DNA of 64,000 nt from Tateyamaria omphalii (lineage in GTDB: Bacteria > Pseudomonadota > Alphaproteobacteria > Rhodobacterales > Rhodobacteraceae): positions 186,001-250,000 of the forward strand of contig NZ_JAHVHT010000002.1 in the NCBI RefSeq assembly GCF_019802125.1, written 5' to 3'. The notes beneath the pieces are model-generated. The model saw only the letters and a list, made by a program, of their open reading frames with translations. It was not told where the DNA came from and ran no database searches. Position 1 is the first letter of the stretch. Every line of letters begins with the position of its first letter. Below are positions 35,229 to 44,393 of the stretch, piece after piece. The translations under genes were made by a program, and so were the position numbers.

Positions 35229-36458
35229 TCAATCAATCAGCCTTTGTTTGCCGATCCGGCGTGTTTCCGCCGCGACCCGCTCATAAAATGTAAACATTCG
35301 AAACAGAGGCGCTTCTCGCACAGAGCGACCAAATAAGCCACCCCGTTGTTCCCAGTATCCTTCGGGATCGAACCGGACGTGATGATAGCGCGTCGTTGGC
35401 GAGAACAGGAACAGCGTTACGATCTCTCCATTGCGCACGCGTTCGGCAGCTTCGGCGCGCAGGGCACGACGTTGCCAGATCCGTCCTGCCAACACGACCG
35501 ATACGCGCTTTTGGGCGGGAAATGGCTTGAATGCCGATACTGGGCTGCGGGACACATGCGCACCACCACGCTGACGCATCAGGCCTTGGCTATATCCCTG
35601 GTCCAGGCGTCCCATCAGGTAACGAACGTCCCGCGGCAGCAGCCTTCCGCTCACCATGTGATCCAAAATGCGCTTACGCTCGTGTTCGCGCAGGTTGCGC
35701 CAGTGATCTCGACGCTCGGCCTCTTGGACGTATTTGCGTTGAAACACGGCCCAGCTTGACCCGATGTCGAACAAATCGCGCGGAACACGGTCAGCGCGAC
35801 GCCTCGGACTGGCTGCAAATCCGTGATGCACCTCGGCCATCGGGACCAGCGCTGTTGCGTGACCGGCCCGTTTCAGGCGCAGGTTCAAGTCGGTTTCGTC
35901 AAGATAGAAGGCAAAGCCGGGATCAAAGCCTTCAAGCGCAACCAGCACGTCCCGGCGTACGGCCATGTTCGTGCCTTCAGTCTTGATGGCGCGCTGTCCC
36001 TTGGGGGCAAGCACGGTGGCACGGTGGGCACTGACGTCGACCGCTTCGGCTACGCCCAGTTCATCAACCGTGCGCGCCTGCCATTGCCAAGAAATCCCGT
36101 TGCGGCCCCGGACGAAGCCGCCCATGGCTGCGACTTCCGGCCTGATCACCGGATTGACAAGCTGGTGCAACCAACTGGGCTCCGGCACGGCGTCATCGTC
36201 GATAAAGGCGACAATCTCGCCAGCGGCATGACTGATCCCCAGATTTCGCGCCTCTGATATGTTGGGTCTGTCGAATTCCACCAGCTTGATCTGCTCGGCA
36301 AACGAGCTTGCCTGGGCGGCAGCACAACCGGGCGGATCGGCGATCACAACGATTTCGAAACTGGCATATTGAAGCTGAGACAGCCCCTTCAGGCACCATG
36401 TCAATGCGGCTGGCCGGTCGCGGCTCACCACCACAACACTGACCGTCGGTGGGGTCAT
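35229..36458 (-). CDS. Glycosyltransferase family 2 protein
   Basis: A 409-residue GT2 enzyme. The GT-A core shows VSVVVVSRDRPAALTWCLKG, FEIVVIADPPG, NISEARNLGISHAAGEIVAF and the DxD motif IDDDAVPEPSWL; an acceptor-side motif YLDETDLNLRLKRAGH follows. The C-terminal 200 residues are basic and have no recognised domain; they may bind membrane or acceptor. It overlaps kdsB as ATGA, tying it to Kdo and LPS synthesis. Donor and acceptor are unknown. It is separated from galU by 126 nt that hold a short hairpin and probably the galU promoter. Confidence 0.88.
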   Translation of the reverse strand: MTPPTVSVVVVSRDRPAALTWCLKGLSQLQYASFEIVVIADPPGCAAAQASSFAEQIKLVEFDRPNISEARNLGISHAAGEIVAFIDDDAVPEPSWLHQLVNPVIRPEVAAMGGFVRGRNGISWQWQARTVDELGVAEAVDVSAHRATVLAPKGQRAIKTEGTNMAVRRDVLVALEGFDPGFAFYLDETDLNLRLKRAGHATALVPMAEVHHGFAASPRRRADRVPRDLFDIGSSWAVFQRKYVQEAERRDHWRNLREHERKRILDHMVSGRLLPRDVRYLMGRLDQGYSQGLMRQRGGAHVSRSPVSAFKPFPAQKRVSVVLAGRIWQRRALRAEAAERVRNGEIVTLFLFSPTTRYHHVRFDPEGYWEQRGGLFGRSVREAPLFRMFTFYERVAAETRRIGKQRLID

Positions 36459-37255
36459 GCCACCCCCATCTCCGCCATCATCGCTTCAATCTTGGGCACA
36501 TCGGCAGGATTGTTCAGTTCCCAGAACTGACGGCCACGCGCTGCAACCTCCACACACAGAACCTGGCGGCCGTTCTCGAGAAAGCGAAGCTGTTCGAGCC
36601 CTTCAAGTGTCTCAAGCGGGCCAACGGACCAGTCCGGATATGCCGCAAGAGCCTGCGGGCGATAAGCGTAGACACCGACATGGTGGAAAACGGGCGTGTC
36701 CGCGCCGTCGGCATAAACTTCATTGGTGAAGGGAATCACTTCCTTGGAAAAATAGAGGGCCTGACCAGACGCACCAAAGACGGCTGTCGTGCCGCCGACG
36801 CGCCCGGCTTTGCGATCCTCAAGGAAGCCACGCAATGTGGCGCCGTCACAGCGCAAAACGGGCGTTGCAATCTCTGCCTCCGGGGCAGCTTTCAACCCGT
36901 CAACCAACCCTTCGATGAACCAGGCGGGCGTCAGGGGTGCGTCGCCCTGCAGGTTGACGACCATGTCATAGCCACCGCCGAGCGCCGCATGTGCCTCCGC
37001 GCAGCGCTCTGTCCCGTTCTGGCACGCCTCCGATGTCATGACGACTTCGGCTCCGAAGGCTTCGGAAGCGTCCTTGATCCGGTCATCGTCGGTCGCAACG
37101 ACAACCCTGTCGATACCACTGACCGCCATCGCGGCCCGCCAACTGCGTTCGATCAGCGTTTGCGCCTGACCGGAGGCACCGGTCAGAGGCACAAGCGGCT
37201 TGCCCGGATAGCGGGACGACGCGTAGCGGGCCGGAATGACAATCAGAACGGACAT
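36455..37255 (-). CDS. kdsB: 3-deoxy-manno-octulosonate cytidylyltransferase
   Basis: A 266-residue enzyme that activates Kdo to CMP-Kdo for lipid A/core assembly. Family motifs are VIPARYASSRYPGKPLVPL, VVATDDDRI, NLQGDAPLTPAWFIEGLVD and HVGVYAYRPQAL. It starts at the TGATG junction with cysQ and overlaps the GT2 gene by 4 nt. kdsD lies about 12 kb away on the other strand; kdsA and kdsC are not in the window. The assignment is secure. Confidence 0.93.
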   Translation of the reverse strand: MSVLIVIPARYASSRYPGKPLVPLTGASGQAQTLIERSWRAAMAVSGIDRVVVATDDDRIKDASEAFGAEVVMTSEACQNGTERCAEAHAALGGGYDMVVNLQGDAPLTPAWFIEGLVDGLKAAPEAEIATPVLRCDGATLRGFLEDRKAGRVGGTTAVFGASGQALYFSKEVIPFTNEVYADGADTPVFHHVGVYAYRPQALAAYPDWSVGPLETLEGLEQLRFLENGRQVLCVEVAARGRQFWELNNPADVPKIEAMMAEMGVA

Positions 37256-38052
37256 CAGGCCGGTTTCAGGTCAACCGCCGGAGCATAGGCAATGAAGAAC
37301 GGATTGGCATACCCGTCCTTGCCATAGACAAGCGGGCTATGATCATCAAAGCGGACCACTTTACCGCCCGCACCCGTGAGTACAGCGTGACCGGCGGCAG
37401 TATCCCATTCCATTGTACGGCCAACGCGGGGATAGATATCAGCCTCGCCCGTTGCGACCAGGCAGAACTTCAGGGATGAGCCAGCGCTTTTCATGTCCTT
37501 GACGGCGTATTTGTTGATGTAGTCGTCGGTGGCCTGATCCCGGTGCGATTTCGAGGCGACGACCATCAAGGCGCTGTTGTCACTGTCGGCAACCGAAAGC
37601 GGTGTGACCTCGCCCACGGTCTCCTTGTCCAGCGCGCCCGTTTCTTCGACCGTTTGACCATCGGCTTGAGTGTAGAACATGCGGCCCTTCGCAGGGGCAT
37701 AGACGACACCGCGGGTAGGAACGCCATCTTCGACAAGCGCGATGTTGACGGTGAAATCTCCACGGCGATGCACGAACTCCTTGGTCCCATCCAGCGGGTC
37801 GACGATGAGGAACGTCGTACCGGTGGTGTCATGGGTGGCGGCTTGTTCTTCGGTCACCAGCATCACATCGGGAAACGCAGCGCGCAGGCCTGCCGAAATC
37901 AGTGCATCCGCCGCTTCATCCGCTTCGGTCACAGGGCTGTCATCGGATTTGACTTTCACGTCGAAATCATCGGCGTCATAAATCTCCATGATCTTGTCAC
38001 CGGCTTCGAGCGCCAGTTTCCGGATCACCGGGATCAAATCGTCATACGTCAT
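37255..38052 (-). CDS. cysQ: 3'(2'),5'-bisphosphate nucleotidase
   Basis: A 265-residue inositol-monophosphatase-fold enzyme that hydrolyses PAP (3'-phosphoadenosine 5'-phosphate) to AMP. The metal-site motifs are SDDSPVTEADEAAD, the DPLDGTKEFVHRRGDFTVNI block (20-residue core) and WDTAAGHAVLTGAGG. The start at 38052 is fixed by AAAGGAG 8 nt upstream; the longer frame to 38184 has no homology. PAP inhibits sulfotransferases, so its place at the head of a cluster that ends in a sulfotransferase is functionally consistent. It may also serve sulfate assimilation. Confidence 0.92.
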   Translation of the reverse strand: MTYDDLIPVIRKLALEAGDKIMEIYDADDFDVKVKSDDSPVTEADEAADALISAGLRAAFPDVMLVTEEQAATHDTTGTTFLIVDPLDGTKEFVHRRGDFTVNIALVEDGVPTRGVVYAPAKGRMFYTQADGQTVEETGALDKETVGEVTPLSVADSDNSALMVVASKSHRDQATDDYINKYAVKDMKSAGSSLKFCLVATGEADIYPRVGRTMEWDTAAGHAVLTGAGGKVVRFDDHSPLVYGKDGYANPFFIAYAPAVDLKPA

Positions 38053-38171
38053 CAAATAGTCTCCTTTGGCGAGCATTTGTTGAAAACCGCCCGCGTGCTC
38101 CTTATGGTGTCGCGGTAACGGAACGGCAAGATTTCCCTGCGACTTTCGCACTGCACGAGGCAGAACCGCAC

Positions 38172-38996
38172 ATGTTTCAATCAACGCGCAAACCGCAGAC
38201 CAGCCTGGGCAGCGCTGTGGCGATGTTCGAGGTGATCTATCACTCGATTGTCCGTTCAGTGCGCAAGGCGCATAACAATGCCTTCATGGCCATCGCAATG
38301 AACATGCTGCAGATGGTGATTTTCGTTCTGGCCTTCTACGTGATGTTTTCGGTTCTAGGCCTGCGCGGCGCTGCGATACGTGGTGACTTCCTGCTATACA
38401 TCATGACCGGCATCTTTCTTTACATGACGCACACCAAATCCCTTGGCGCCGTCGTGGGAGCAGAGGGACCAGCGAGCCCGATGATGCAACACGCGCCAAT
38501 GAATACGATCGTATCGATCTGTTCTGCGGCTCTGGGTGCGCTCTACGTCCAAGTCTTGTCCTTGTTCATGATCCTCTTCATCTACCACGTAGCCTTTACC
38601 CCCATTCATATTGAAGAGCCGTTTCCCGCCTTCGGCATGTTGTTGCTTGCGTGGTTCACGGGATGCGCGTTGGGGTTGGTGTTGTTGGCGCTGAAGCCGT
38701 GGTTCCCGACCTTTGTGTCGATCTTCACCCAGATCTACCAGCGCGCCAACATGATTGCGTCGGGCAAGATGTTTGTGGCCAACACCCTGCCCGGCTTCAT
38801 GCTGGCGATGTTCGATTGGAACCCGCTCTTTCATGCCATTGATCAATCGCGCGGATATACGTTCATCAACTACAATCCACGCTACTCCAGCTGGGAATAT
38901 GCGTGGTGGGTCGGCGTGATACTCGTGATGGTCGGACTGATGGGCGAATTCTATACCCGGCGCCACGCATCAATCAGTTGGGGCGCGCGGCGGTAA
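38172..38996 (+). CDS. ABC-2 type polysaccharide export permease (KpsM-like)
   Basis: A 274-residue membrane protein with about six hydrophobic segments (first near residues 48-68, MLQMVIFVLAFYVMFSVLGL). Length and pattern fit the ABC-2 permeases that export capsule or O-polysaccharide. The C-terminus NPLFHAIDQSRGYTFINYNP is typical of this group. It is divergent from cysQ across 119 nt and belongs to the same envelope locus. No ATPase partner (KpsT-like) is adjacent, so it must pair with one encoded elsewhere. Confidence 0.83.
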   Translation: MFQSTRKPQTSLGSAVAMFEVIYHSIVRSVRKAHNNAFMAIAMNMLQMVIFVLAFYVMFSVLGLRGAAIRGDFLLYIMTGIFLYMTHTKSLGAVVGAEGPASPMMQHAPMNTIVSICSAALGALYVQVLSLFMILFIYHVAFTPIHIEEPFPAFGMLLLAWFTGCALGLVLLALKPWFPTFVSIFTQIYQRANMIASGKMFVANTLPGFMLAMFDWNPLFHAIDQSRGYTFINYNPRYSSWEYAWWVGVILVMVGLMGEFYTRRHASISWGARR

Positions 38997-39022
38997 AGCC
39001 GCACGCTCCAAAACCTGTCACA

Positions 39023-40135
39023 TCAGAAGCTCCAGCGCGCTCCGATGATGTAAGACGACGCGTCCTGATACTGGGTGCCGCTTGTGTCCGAGTAGGAATA
39101 GTCGCGGTAGCCGAAATAGGCCTCGATATCCTGGCGGTCAAAGTCCTGTACGACACCTATGCCGAATGATTCTGCATCGTCCCCATCTGATACGGCGTCC
39201 GATCCACTGAAGTAGTCCAGCGACAGCGCGGTTGACCCGACATCAAACCAATCCGTCTCGTATCCGACCTTGGCATAGATGTAGTCGCCACCAGTGTTCC
39301 GATCACCTGTGGAGAAAGCAAAGTTCAGTCCGCTCTGCAGCTTTACCGCAACCGAGCCAAATGTGTCTTCGCGATCTTCGCTGCCGGGACGTTCACGCAC
39401 GGCATAGCCAATGCCAGCCGACACCTCTGTTGTGCCGATATCTCCTTCATAGCTGAAGGCGATATCGTAAAATTCGTCATCATTGTTTTCTCTCACAAGG
39501 TTTTCACCCGCCGCGATAGACAATGTGAAACCATTAAATTCCGGCGTGTCATAGCGAATACGCCCGGCGCGCGTGCCGTCAAACGCGTCGAACGCGTCAC
39601 CGATTTCGATGCCGCTCAGCGCCCCGGTTGTGTCGCGCAACTCAAACCCACCGGCAACATCGCCGATACCAACAGAAGTCGCCAAACTCGTCCCTGAAGA
39701 ATCAAATTGACCGATGCCATCGGACGCCATGCTGCCTTGGCCTAAGTAGAACGTGCCGAACCGGCTCGTTTCATAGATCAGGTCCACATGACGCAGGTTT
39801 GACCGGCCCCAATCGAAGTCATCTGGCTCGGATGTCTGGCTGAAGTCATCGCTTGAGGCAAAGCCAATGGACGTCTCGAACCGGAATGTCAGCTCGTCTT
39901 CACCGAATTGCTGACTTAAGCGAAAGCCGAGGCGCGAGGTAGAGGTTGAACTGCCCGTGAACTGGCTGGTCTCATCCTCCCCATCGTCAAAAGAGGTGAT
40001 GCCAAAGTTCAGGTGACCATAAGGGGTAAACGTTGCGCCACCGGGGGACGTGTAAACAGTGTCTGCGACAGCGGGTACTGCAACCAGGCTGGTGAGACCG
40101 GCGAACAGAGGGATAAGTCTGCGAGAATGTGTCAC
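39023..40135 (-). CDS. Outer-membrane porin
   Basis: A 370-residue beta-barrel protein. A GTG start at 40135 gives the signal peptide MTHSRRLIPLFAGLTSLVAV with cleavage after AVPAVA; an upstream ATG at 40189 would add 18 residues before the signal and is less likely. The mature part alternates hydrophobic and polar residues with many Asp and Gly turns. It contains the segments VDLIYETSRFGTFYLGQGSM and RIRYDTPEFNGFTLSIAAGE, which match Gram-negative porins (porin_4 type), and ends in Phe as expected for outer-membrane insertion. Strong acidity suggests a marine or saline habitat. Confidence 0.85.
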   Translation of the reverse strand: MTHSRRLIPLFAGLTSLVAVPAVADTVYTSPGGATFTPYGHLNFGITSFDDGEDETSQFTGSSTSTSRLGFRLSQQFGEDELTFRFETSIGFASSDDFSQTSEPDDFDWGRSNLRHVDLIYETSRFGTFYLGQGSMASDGIGQFDSSGTSLATSVGIGDVAGGFELRDTTGALSGIEIGDAFDAFDGTRAGRIRYDTPEFNGFTLSIAAGENLVRENNDDEFYDIAFSYEGDIGTTEVSAGIGYAVRERPGSEDREDTFGSVAVKLQSGLNFAFSTGDRNTGGDYIYAKVGYETDWFDVGSTALSLDYFSGSDAVSDGDDAESFGIGVVQDFDRQDIEAYFGYRDYSYSDTSGTQYQDASSYIIGARWSF

Positions 40136-40273
40136 GATATGTGTCCAGTCATTGAGTGGCCGCACGGGCGAACGCATCTGTTCACGCAAAGCCTGTGCCG
40201 CGTGGTTGGGAACGTCATGTCGTCAAAGCGCGCAGGGAAGTCAGGAGTGGTGCGCACTCCGTCACACGTATGG

Positions 40274-40293
40274 ATTGAACTGAACGGTTCAAT
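40274..40293. repeat. Inverted repeat between alkB and the porin gene
   Basis: ATTGAAC-TGAACG-GTTCAAT has 7-bp perfect arms and a 6-nt loop. It lies between the alkB stop (40311) and the porin start (40135), both on the minus strand. It could be a weak terminator for alkB or an operator for the porin; there is no following T-run on the minus strand. Confidence 0.4.
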
Positions 40294-40310
40294 AACGTGA
40301 GGTCAAACTT

Positions 40311-40919
40311 TTACAAATCTGCGTGTACCACCCGGCAAGTGAGGTTGATCCGCCCGCCCTTGGGCAGAAGTGACGATGATCCAAAGCGAATGCGATCCAC
40401 GCCGTGATAGGTCAGGCGGGCATCGCCTCCCATCACCACCACATCGCCACTTTCCAGCCACAGGGACTCCGTCTTGCCACCGCGCGTCGTGTTGCCGATC
40501 CGGAACAGACCCGCATCGCCCAGCGACACGGATAAAACCGGCCACTTGAAATCCGCTTCATCCTTGTCCTGGTGCATCCCCATCCGGGCACCCTCGCCAT
40601 AGTAGTTGATCAGGCAGCAATCCGGCATCCGATCGAGGCTGGTCAAATCCCGCCACAATGACAGGACGGCCCCTGGAATCGAAGGCCATGCAACACCGCT
40701 CGGATGCTGCGGCGCATAACGATAGCCGGACCGATCTGCGAACCAGCCCACAGACCCGGCAGAGGTCATGCGCACCGACATCGGCTTGCCATAGGGGGTT
40801 TCGGGCGAAAACATCGGCGCAGCCTCAGCCACCCGACGTACGTCCGACACAAGTGCTGCCTGCGCGACCGGGTCCAGATACCCTTTGTAAATCTCGAATC
40901 CCCGCACCGTGACGCGCAT
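40311..40919 (-). CDS. alkB: AlkB-family 2-oxoglutarate/Fe(II) DNA or RNA dealkylase
   Basis: A 202-residue repair dioxygenase that removes methyl groups from 1-meA and 3-meC. The iron ligands are His116 and Asp118 (GMHQDKDE) and His172 (LTYHGVDRI). The 2-oxoglutarate/substrate arginines are R190 and R196 (GGRINLTCRV). NYYGEGARMG before the HxD motif is the usual AlkB signature. The start at 40919 follows AAGGAG at 9 nt; the ATG at 40955 is less supported. It is divergent from dnaK. No ada gene is adjacent, so alkylation control is unclear. Confidence 0.93.
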   Translation of the reverse strand: MRVTVRGFEIYKGYLDPVAQAALVSDVRRVAEAAPMFSPETPYGKPMSVRMTSAGSVGWFADRSGYRYAPQHPSGVAWPSIPGAVLSLWRDLTSLDRMPDCCLINYYGEGARMGMHQDKDEADFKWPVLSVSLGDAGLFRIGNTTRGGKTESLWLESGDVVVMGGDARLTYHGVDRIRFGSSSLLPKGGRINLTCRVVHADL

Positions 40920-40974
40920 CACACACTTCTCCTTCGATATGTGCACATTTTGCACTTTTACGCCCTGTCAGAAT

Positions 40975-41005
40975 GGTTGCAGCGCCTATATCCCCTCCTT
41001 ATATA
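40975..41005 (+). promoter_or_regulatory. Candidate heat-shock (RpoH-like) promoter of dnaK
   Basis: GGTTGCAG (40975-40982) and CCCCTCCTTATATA (40992-41005) resemble the -35 CTTG and -10 CCCCAT-x-TA pattern of RpoH promoters, though with mismatches. The site lies about 110 nt before the dnaK ATG. No CIRCE element is seen, so HrcA control is not supported. The spacing is plausible and the match is moderate. Confidence 0.35.
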
Positions 41006-41014
41006 CGCCGCAGC

Positions 41015-41032
41015 GCGCACGAAATCGTGCGC
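41015..41032. repeat. Perfect inverted repeat in the dnaK 5' leader
   Basis: GCGCACGA-AA-TCGTGCGC has 8-bp perfect arms around AA. It lies just downstream of the candidate dnaK promoter, so it could fold in the leader RNA or act as an operator. It shares the core CGAAATCGTGCG with the near-palindrome upstream of tctC (13503-13522). Confidence 0.5.
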
Positions 41033-41112
41033 ATTCCTATGCGTGGCGTCGATGCCGAAACGGGTCGCCGCCTCGTGTCATCGCCTTGAACTGATATGAG
41101 GGATCGAAAAAC

Positions 41113-43023
41113 ATGGCTAAAGTCATTGGTATTGACCTTGGAACCACCAACAGCTGCATCGCCATCATGGATGGCAGCCAGCCCCGCGTGATCGAAAACG
41201 CGGAAGGCGCGCGGACAACCCCGTCCATCGTCGCTTTCACAGAAAATGAACGTCTCGTCGGCCAGCCCGCCAAACGGCAAGCGGTCACGAACCCCGACAA
41301 CACCATCTTTGGCGTAAAGCGCCTGATCGGCCGCCGCAACGACGACGCGGATCTGGCCAAGGACAAGAAAAACCTGCCCTTCGCCGTGATCGACGGCGGC
41401 AACGGCGACGCATGGGTCGAGGCGCGTGGTGAAAAATACTCGCCCAGCCAGATCTCCGCCTTCATCCTGGGCAAGATGAAAGAGACAGCTGAGTCGTATC
41501 TCGGCGAAGACGTGACGCAGGCCGTCATCACCGTCCCCGCCTATTTCAACGACGCCCAGCGCCAGGCCACCAAAGACGCCGGTAAGATCGCGGGCCTCGA
41601 AGTGCTGCGGATCATCAACGAACCGACAGCCGCCGCACTGGCCTACGGTCTCGACAAAGAGAACTCGCAAACCATCGCGGTCTACGACCTCGGCGGTGGT
41701 ACCTTTGACGTGACCATCCTCGAAATCGACGAAGGTCTGTTTGAAGTGAAATCCACCAACGGCGACACGTTCCTGGGTGGTGAAGACTTCGACATGCGCA
41801 TCGTCAACTACCTGGCGGATGAGTTCAAAAAGGAACACGCGGTCGACCTGACGGCGGACAAGATGGCGCTTCAGCGCCTGAAGGAAGCAGCAGAAAAGGC
41901 CAAGATCGAACTCTCCTCGGCCAACCAGACCGAAATCAACCAGCCGTTCATCTCGATGGGCTCGAACGGCCAGCCGCTGCACATGGTCATGAAACTGACC
42001 CGCGCCAAGCTGGAACAACTGGTCGGTGACCTGATCAAATCCTCCATGAAGCCGTGCCAGGCCGCTCTGAAGGATGCGGGCCTGTCCGCCTCCGACATTG
42101 ACGAGGTCGTGCTGGTCGGCGGTATGACCCGCATGCCCAAGGTGATCGAGGAAGTGACCAAATTCTTCGGCAAGGAACCCCACAAGGGTGTGAACCCCGA
42201 CGAAGTGGTTGCCATGGGCGCTGCCATCCAGGCCGGTGTTCTGCAAGGGGACGTGAAGGACGTTGTCCTCTTGGACGTGACCCCGCTGTCGCTGGGGATC
42301 GAAACGCTGGGCGGCGTGTTCACCCGCCTGATCGACCGCAACACCACGATCCCGACGAAGAAATCGCAGATCTTCTCGACGGCCGAGGACAACCAGAACG
42401 CAGTGACCATCCGGGTCTTCCAGGGTGAGCGTGAGATGGCGTCCGACAACAAGCTGCTCGGTGCCTTCAACCTTGAAAATATCCCGCCCGCCCCGCGCGG
42501 CATGCCCCAGATCGAAGTGACCTTCGACATCGACGCCAACGGCATCGTGTCTGTCGGCGCGATGGACAAGGGCACGGGCAAGGAACAGAAGATCACGATC
42601 CAAGCCTCCGGCGGCCTCTCGGACGAGGACATCGAACAAATGGTCAAGGACGCCGAGGAAAACGCCGAAGCGGACAAGGCCCGCAAGGAGCTGGTCGAAG
42701 CGACCAACCAGGCCGAAAGTCTCATCCACTCGACCGAAAAGTCGCTGGAAGAGCATTCGGACAAGGTCGACCCGACCACGGTCGAAGCGATCGAACTCGC
42801 CATCGCCGCGCTCAAGGACGAGCTGGAAACCGAGAATGCCGACAAGATCAAGTCGGGCATCCAGAACGTGACCGAAGCGGCCATGAAACTAGGCGAAGCG
42901 ATCTACAAAGCTGCGCAAGAAGATGGCGAAGACGAGCCGCAGGCTGCGGATGAGCCCCGCGCGGACGATGACGACATCGTCGACGCCGAATTCGAAGATC
43001 TCGACGACGACAAACGCGCCTGA
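41113..43023 (+). CDS. dnaK: Molecular chaperone DnaK (Hsp70)
   Basis: A 636-residue Hsp70. The ATPase domain begins [20 protein letters not shown], with [28 protein letters not shown] and [12 protein letters not shown]. The interdomain linker [15 protein letters not shown] precedes the substrate domain, and the acidic C-terminal tail ends [13 protein letters not shown]. It folds nascent and stress-damaged proteins together with DnaJ (immediately downstream) and GrpE (not in the window). A heat-shock promoter candidate precedes it. Full length and all signatures are present. Confidence 0.98.
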   Translation: MAKVIGIDLGTTNSCIAIMDGSQPRVIENAEGARTTPSIVAFTENERLVGQPAKRQAVTNPDNTIFGVKRLIGRRNDDADLAKDKKNLPFAVIDGGNGDAWVEARGEKYSPSQISAFILGKMKETAESYLGEDVTQAVITVPAYFNDAQRQATKDAGKIAGLEVLRIINEPTAAALAYGLDKENSQTIAVYDLGGGTFDVTILEIDEGLFEVKSTNGDTFLGGEDFDMRIVNYLADEFKKEHAVDLTADKMALQRLKEAAEKAKIELSSANQTEINQPFISMGSNGQPLHMVMKLTRAKLEQLVGDLIKSSMKPCQAALKDAGLSASDIDEVVLVGGMTRMPKVIEEVTKFFGKEPHKGVNPDEVVAMGAAIQAGVLQGDVKDVVLLDVTPLSLGIETLGGVFTRLIDRNTTIPTKKSQIFSTAEDNQNAVTIRVFQGEREMASDNKLLGAFNLENIPPAPRGMPQIEVTFDIDANGIVSVGAMDKGTGKEQKITIQASGGLSDEDIEQMVKDAEENAEADKARKELVEATNQAESLIHSTEKSLEEHSDKVDPTTVEAIELAIAALKDELETENADKIKSGIQNVTEAAMKLGEAIYKAAQEDGEDEPQAADEPRADDDDIVDAEFEDLDDDKRA

Positions 43024-43049
43024 TTTTGGGCCTCAGAGGAACCAATCAC

Positions 43050-43076
43050 GAGGCCGGCCCCTATTAGGCCGGCCTC
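43050..43076 (+). repeat. Strong GC hairpin between dnaK and dnaJ
   Basis: GAGGCCGGCC and GGCCGGCCTC form a perfect 10-bp stem with the 7-nt loop CCTATTA. There is no T-run after it, so it is more likely an RNA processing or stability element, or a partial attenuator, that lowers dnaJ relative to dnaK than a full terminator. Confidence 0.6.
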
Positions 43077-43102
43077 AGACGTTCCAGCAAAGGACATGAT
43101 CC

Positions 43103-44263
43103 ATGGCAAAACGTGACTATTACGAGGTGCTTGGCGTCTCGAAAGGCGCCTCGGCCGACGAGATCAAGAAGGGCTACCGCCGCAAGGCCAAGGAACTGCA
43201 CCCCGACCGCAACGCGGACAACCCCAATGCCGAGGCGCAGTTCAAGGAAGCCAACGAAGCATACGAAGTGCTCAAGGACGCCGACAAGAAGGCTGCCTAT
43301 GACCGCTTTGGCCATGCCGCATTCGAGGGCGGCATGGGCGGTGGCGGCGGACGACCCGGCGGCGGCTTTGGCGGCGGTCAGGGCGATTTCGGCTCGGCGT
43401 TCTCCGACGTGTTTGACGATCTTTTTGGCGACTTCATGGGTGGCCAACGCGGTGGTGGCGGCGGACGCCAACGCGCCGCGCGCGGCTCCGACCTGCGCTA
43501 CAACCTGCGTGTGTCGCTCGAAGATGCTTTTGCTGGGATGCAGAAGACAATCAACGTGCCGACCTCCGTTCAGTGTGACAACTGCTCGGGCACAGGCGCC
43601 GAAGGCGGCTCGGAACCCACGACCTGCCCAACATGCTCCGGCATGGGCAAAGTGCGCGCGCAACAGGGCTTCTTCACCGTTGAACGCACATGCCCCACAT
43701 GCTCCGGCCTCGGCCAGATCATCAAAGACCCGTGCAAAGTCTGCTCCGGCGCCGGTCGCGTCGAAAAAGACCGGGCCTTGTCGGTAAACATCCCCGCAGG
43801 CGTCGAAACAGGCACCCGCATTCGCCTTGCTGGCGAGGGCGAGGCCGGGATGCGCGGCGGACCGTCGGGCGATCTCTACATTTTCATCGACGTGGCCGAC
43901 CACAAGCTGTTCGAACGCGACGGCACCAACCTGTTCTGCCGCGTCCCGGTTAGCATGGGCACCGCCGCCCTCGGGGGCAGCATCGAGGTGCCGACCATCG
44001 ACGGCGGCCGCGGCCGCGTGCAAATCCCGGCGGGTTCCCAGTCGGGCCGCCAGATGCGCCTGCGCAGCAAGGGTATGCCCGCCCTGCGCGGTGGCGCAGC
44101 CGGTGACATGTTCATCGAACTGGCAGTCGAAACACCGGTGAACCTGACAGCACGTCAAAAGGAATTGCTGCGCGAGTTCGAGGACCTCTCGGAAGAGAAC
44201 AACCCCGAATCCTCCAGCTTCTTTTCCAGCGTCAAATCCTTCTGGGATTCGATGAAGGGCTGA
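43103..44263 (+). CDS. dnaJ: Co-chaperone DnaJ (Hsp40)
   Basis: A 386-residue type I Hsp40. The J-domain (1-70) has [20 protein letters not shown] and the HPD motif in [10 protein letters not shown] Gly-rich region (about 75-120) follows. The zinc domain has four CxxCxGxG-like repeats ([32 protein letters not shown]). The C-terminal substrate domains end near SFWDSMKG. It stimulates DnaK ATPase and delivers clients. It lies 79 nt after dnaK, with a hairpin in the gap. Confidence 0.97.
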   Translation: MAKRDYYEVLGVSKGASADEIKKGYRRKAKELHPDRNADNPNAEAQFKEANEAYEVLKDADKKAAYDRFGHAAFEGGMGGGGGRPGGGFGGGQGDFGSAFSDVFDDLFGDFMGGQRGGGGGRQRAARGSDLRYNLRVSLEDAFAGMQKTINVPTSVQCDNCSGTGAEGGSEPTTCPTCSGMGKVRAQQGFFTVERTCPTCSGLGQIIKDPCKVCSGAGRVEKDRALSVNIPAGVETGTRIRLAGEGEAGMRGGPSGDLYIFIDVADHKLFERDGTNLFCRVPVSMGTAALGGSIEVPTIDGGRGRVQIPAGSQSGRQMRLRSKGMPALRGGAAGDMFIELAVETPVNLTARQKELLREFEDLSEENNPESSSFFSSVKSFWDSMKG

Positions 44264-44268
44264 ATTTC

Positions 44269-44296
44269 GGTAAGGCGGATCCTGATCCGCCTTACC
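44269..44296. terminator. Inverted repeat after dnaJ, probable terminator
   Basis: GGTAAGGCGGATC and GATCCGCCTTACC form a 13-bp perfect stem around CT, only 5 nt after the dnaJ stop. No uridine run follows (next bases GTGCCC), so termination may be Rho-assisted or the hairpin may protect the 3' end. It is the first of three palindromes in 93 nt. Confidence 0.55.
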
Positions 44297-44323
44297 GTGC
44301 CCGACTCCAATCAAGACCACAAT

Positions 44324-44341
44324 TTCGAACGCGCGTTCGAA
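44324..44341. repeat. Perfect 18-nt palindrome TTCGAACGC-GCGTTCGAA
   Basis: A fully self-complementary 18-mer with no spacer in the dnaJ-radC gap. Perfect even palindromes of this size are typical of dimeric regulator operators as much as of RNA hairpins. It abuts the next inverted repeat. Confidence 0.5.
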
Positions 44342-44361
44342 TCACGGCTGAACACCGTGAT
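44341..44361. repeat. Inverted repeat ATCACGG-N7-CCGTGAT
   Basis: Seven-bp perfect arms with the loop CTGAACA, directly adjoining the previous palindrome (sharing base 44341). It forms part of the structured dnaJ-radC intergenic region. Function unknown. Confidence 0.45.
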
Positions 44362-44393
44362 CCGTTGCGCGTTTCAGCATCTCACCGCGCGGT

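Noticed and set aside
40956..41112. CIRCE (HrcA) element upstream of dnaK
   Set aside because: No TTAGCACTC-N9-GAGTGCTAA-like repeat is present; only an unrelated GCGCACGA palindrome.
40999..42756. 585-codon open frame antisense to dnaK
   Set aside because: Shadow of the dnaK codon pattern; no family resemblance. Long antisense frames opposite dnaK are a known annotation artefact.
44321..44375. tRNA-like GTTCGAATC segment after dnaJ
   Set aside because: The T-loop-like string is part of the palindrome TTCGAACGCGCGTTCGAA; no acceptor stem, anticodon arm or D-arm can be built around it.
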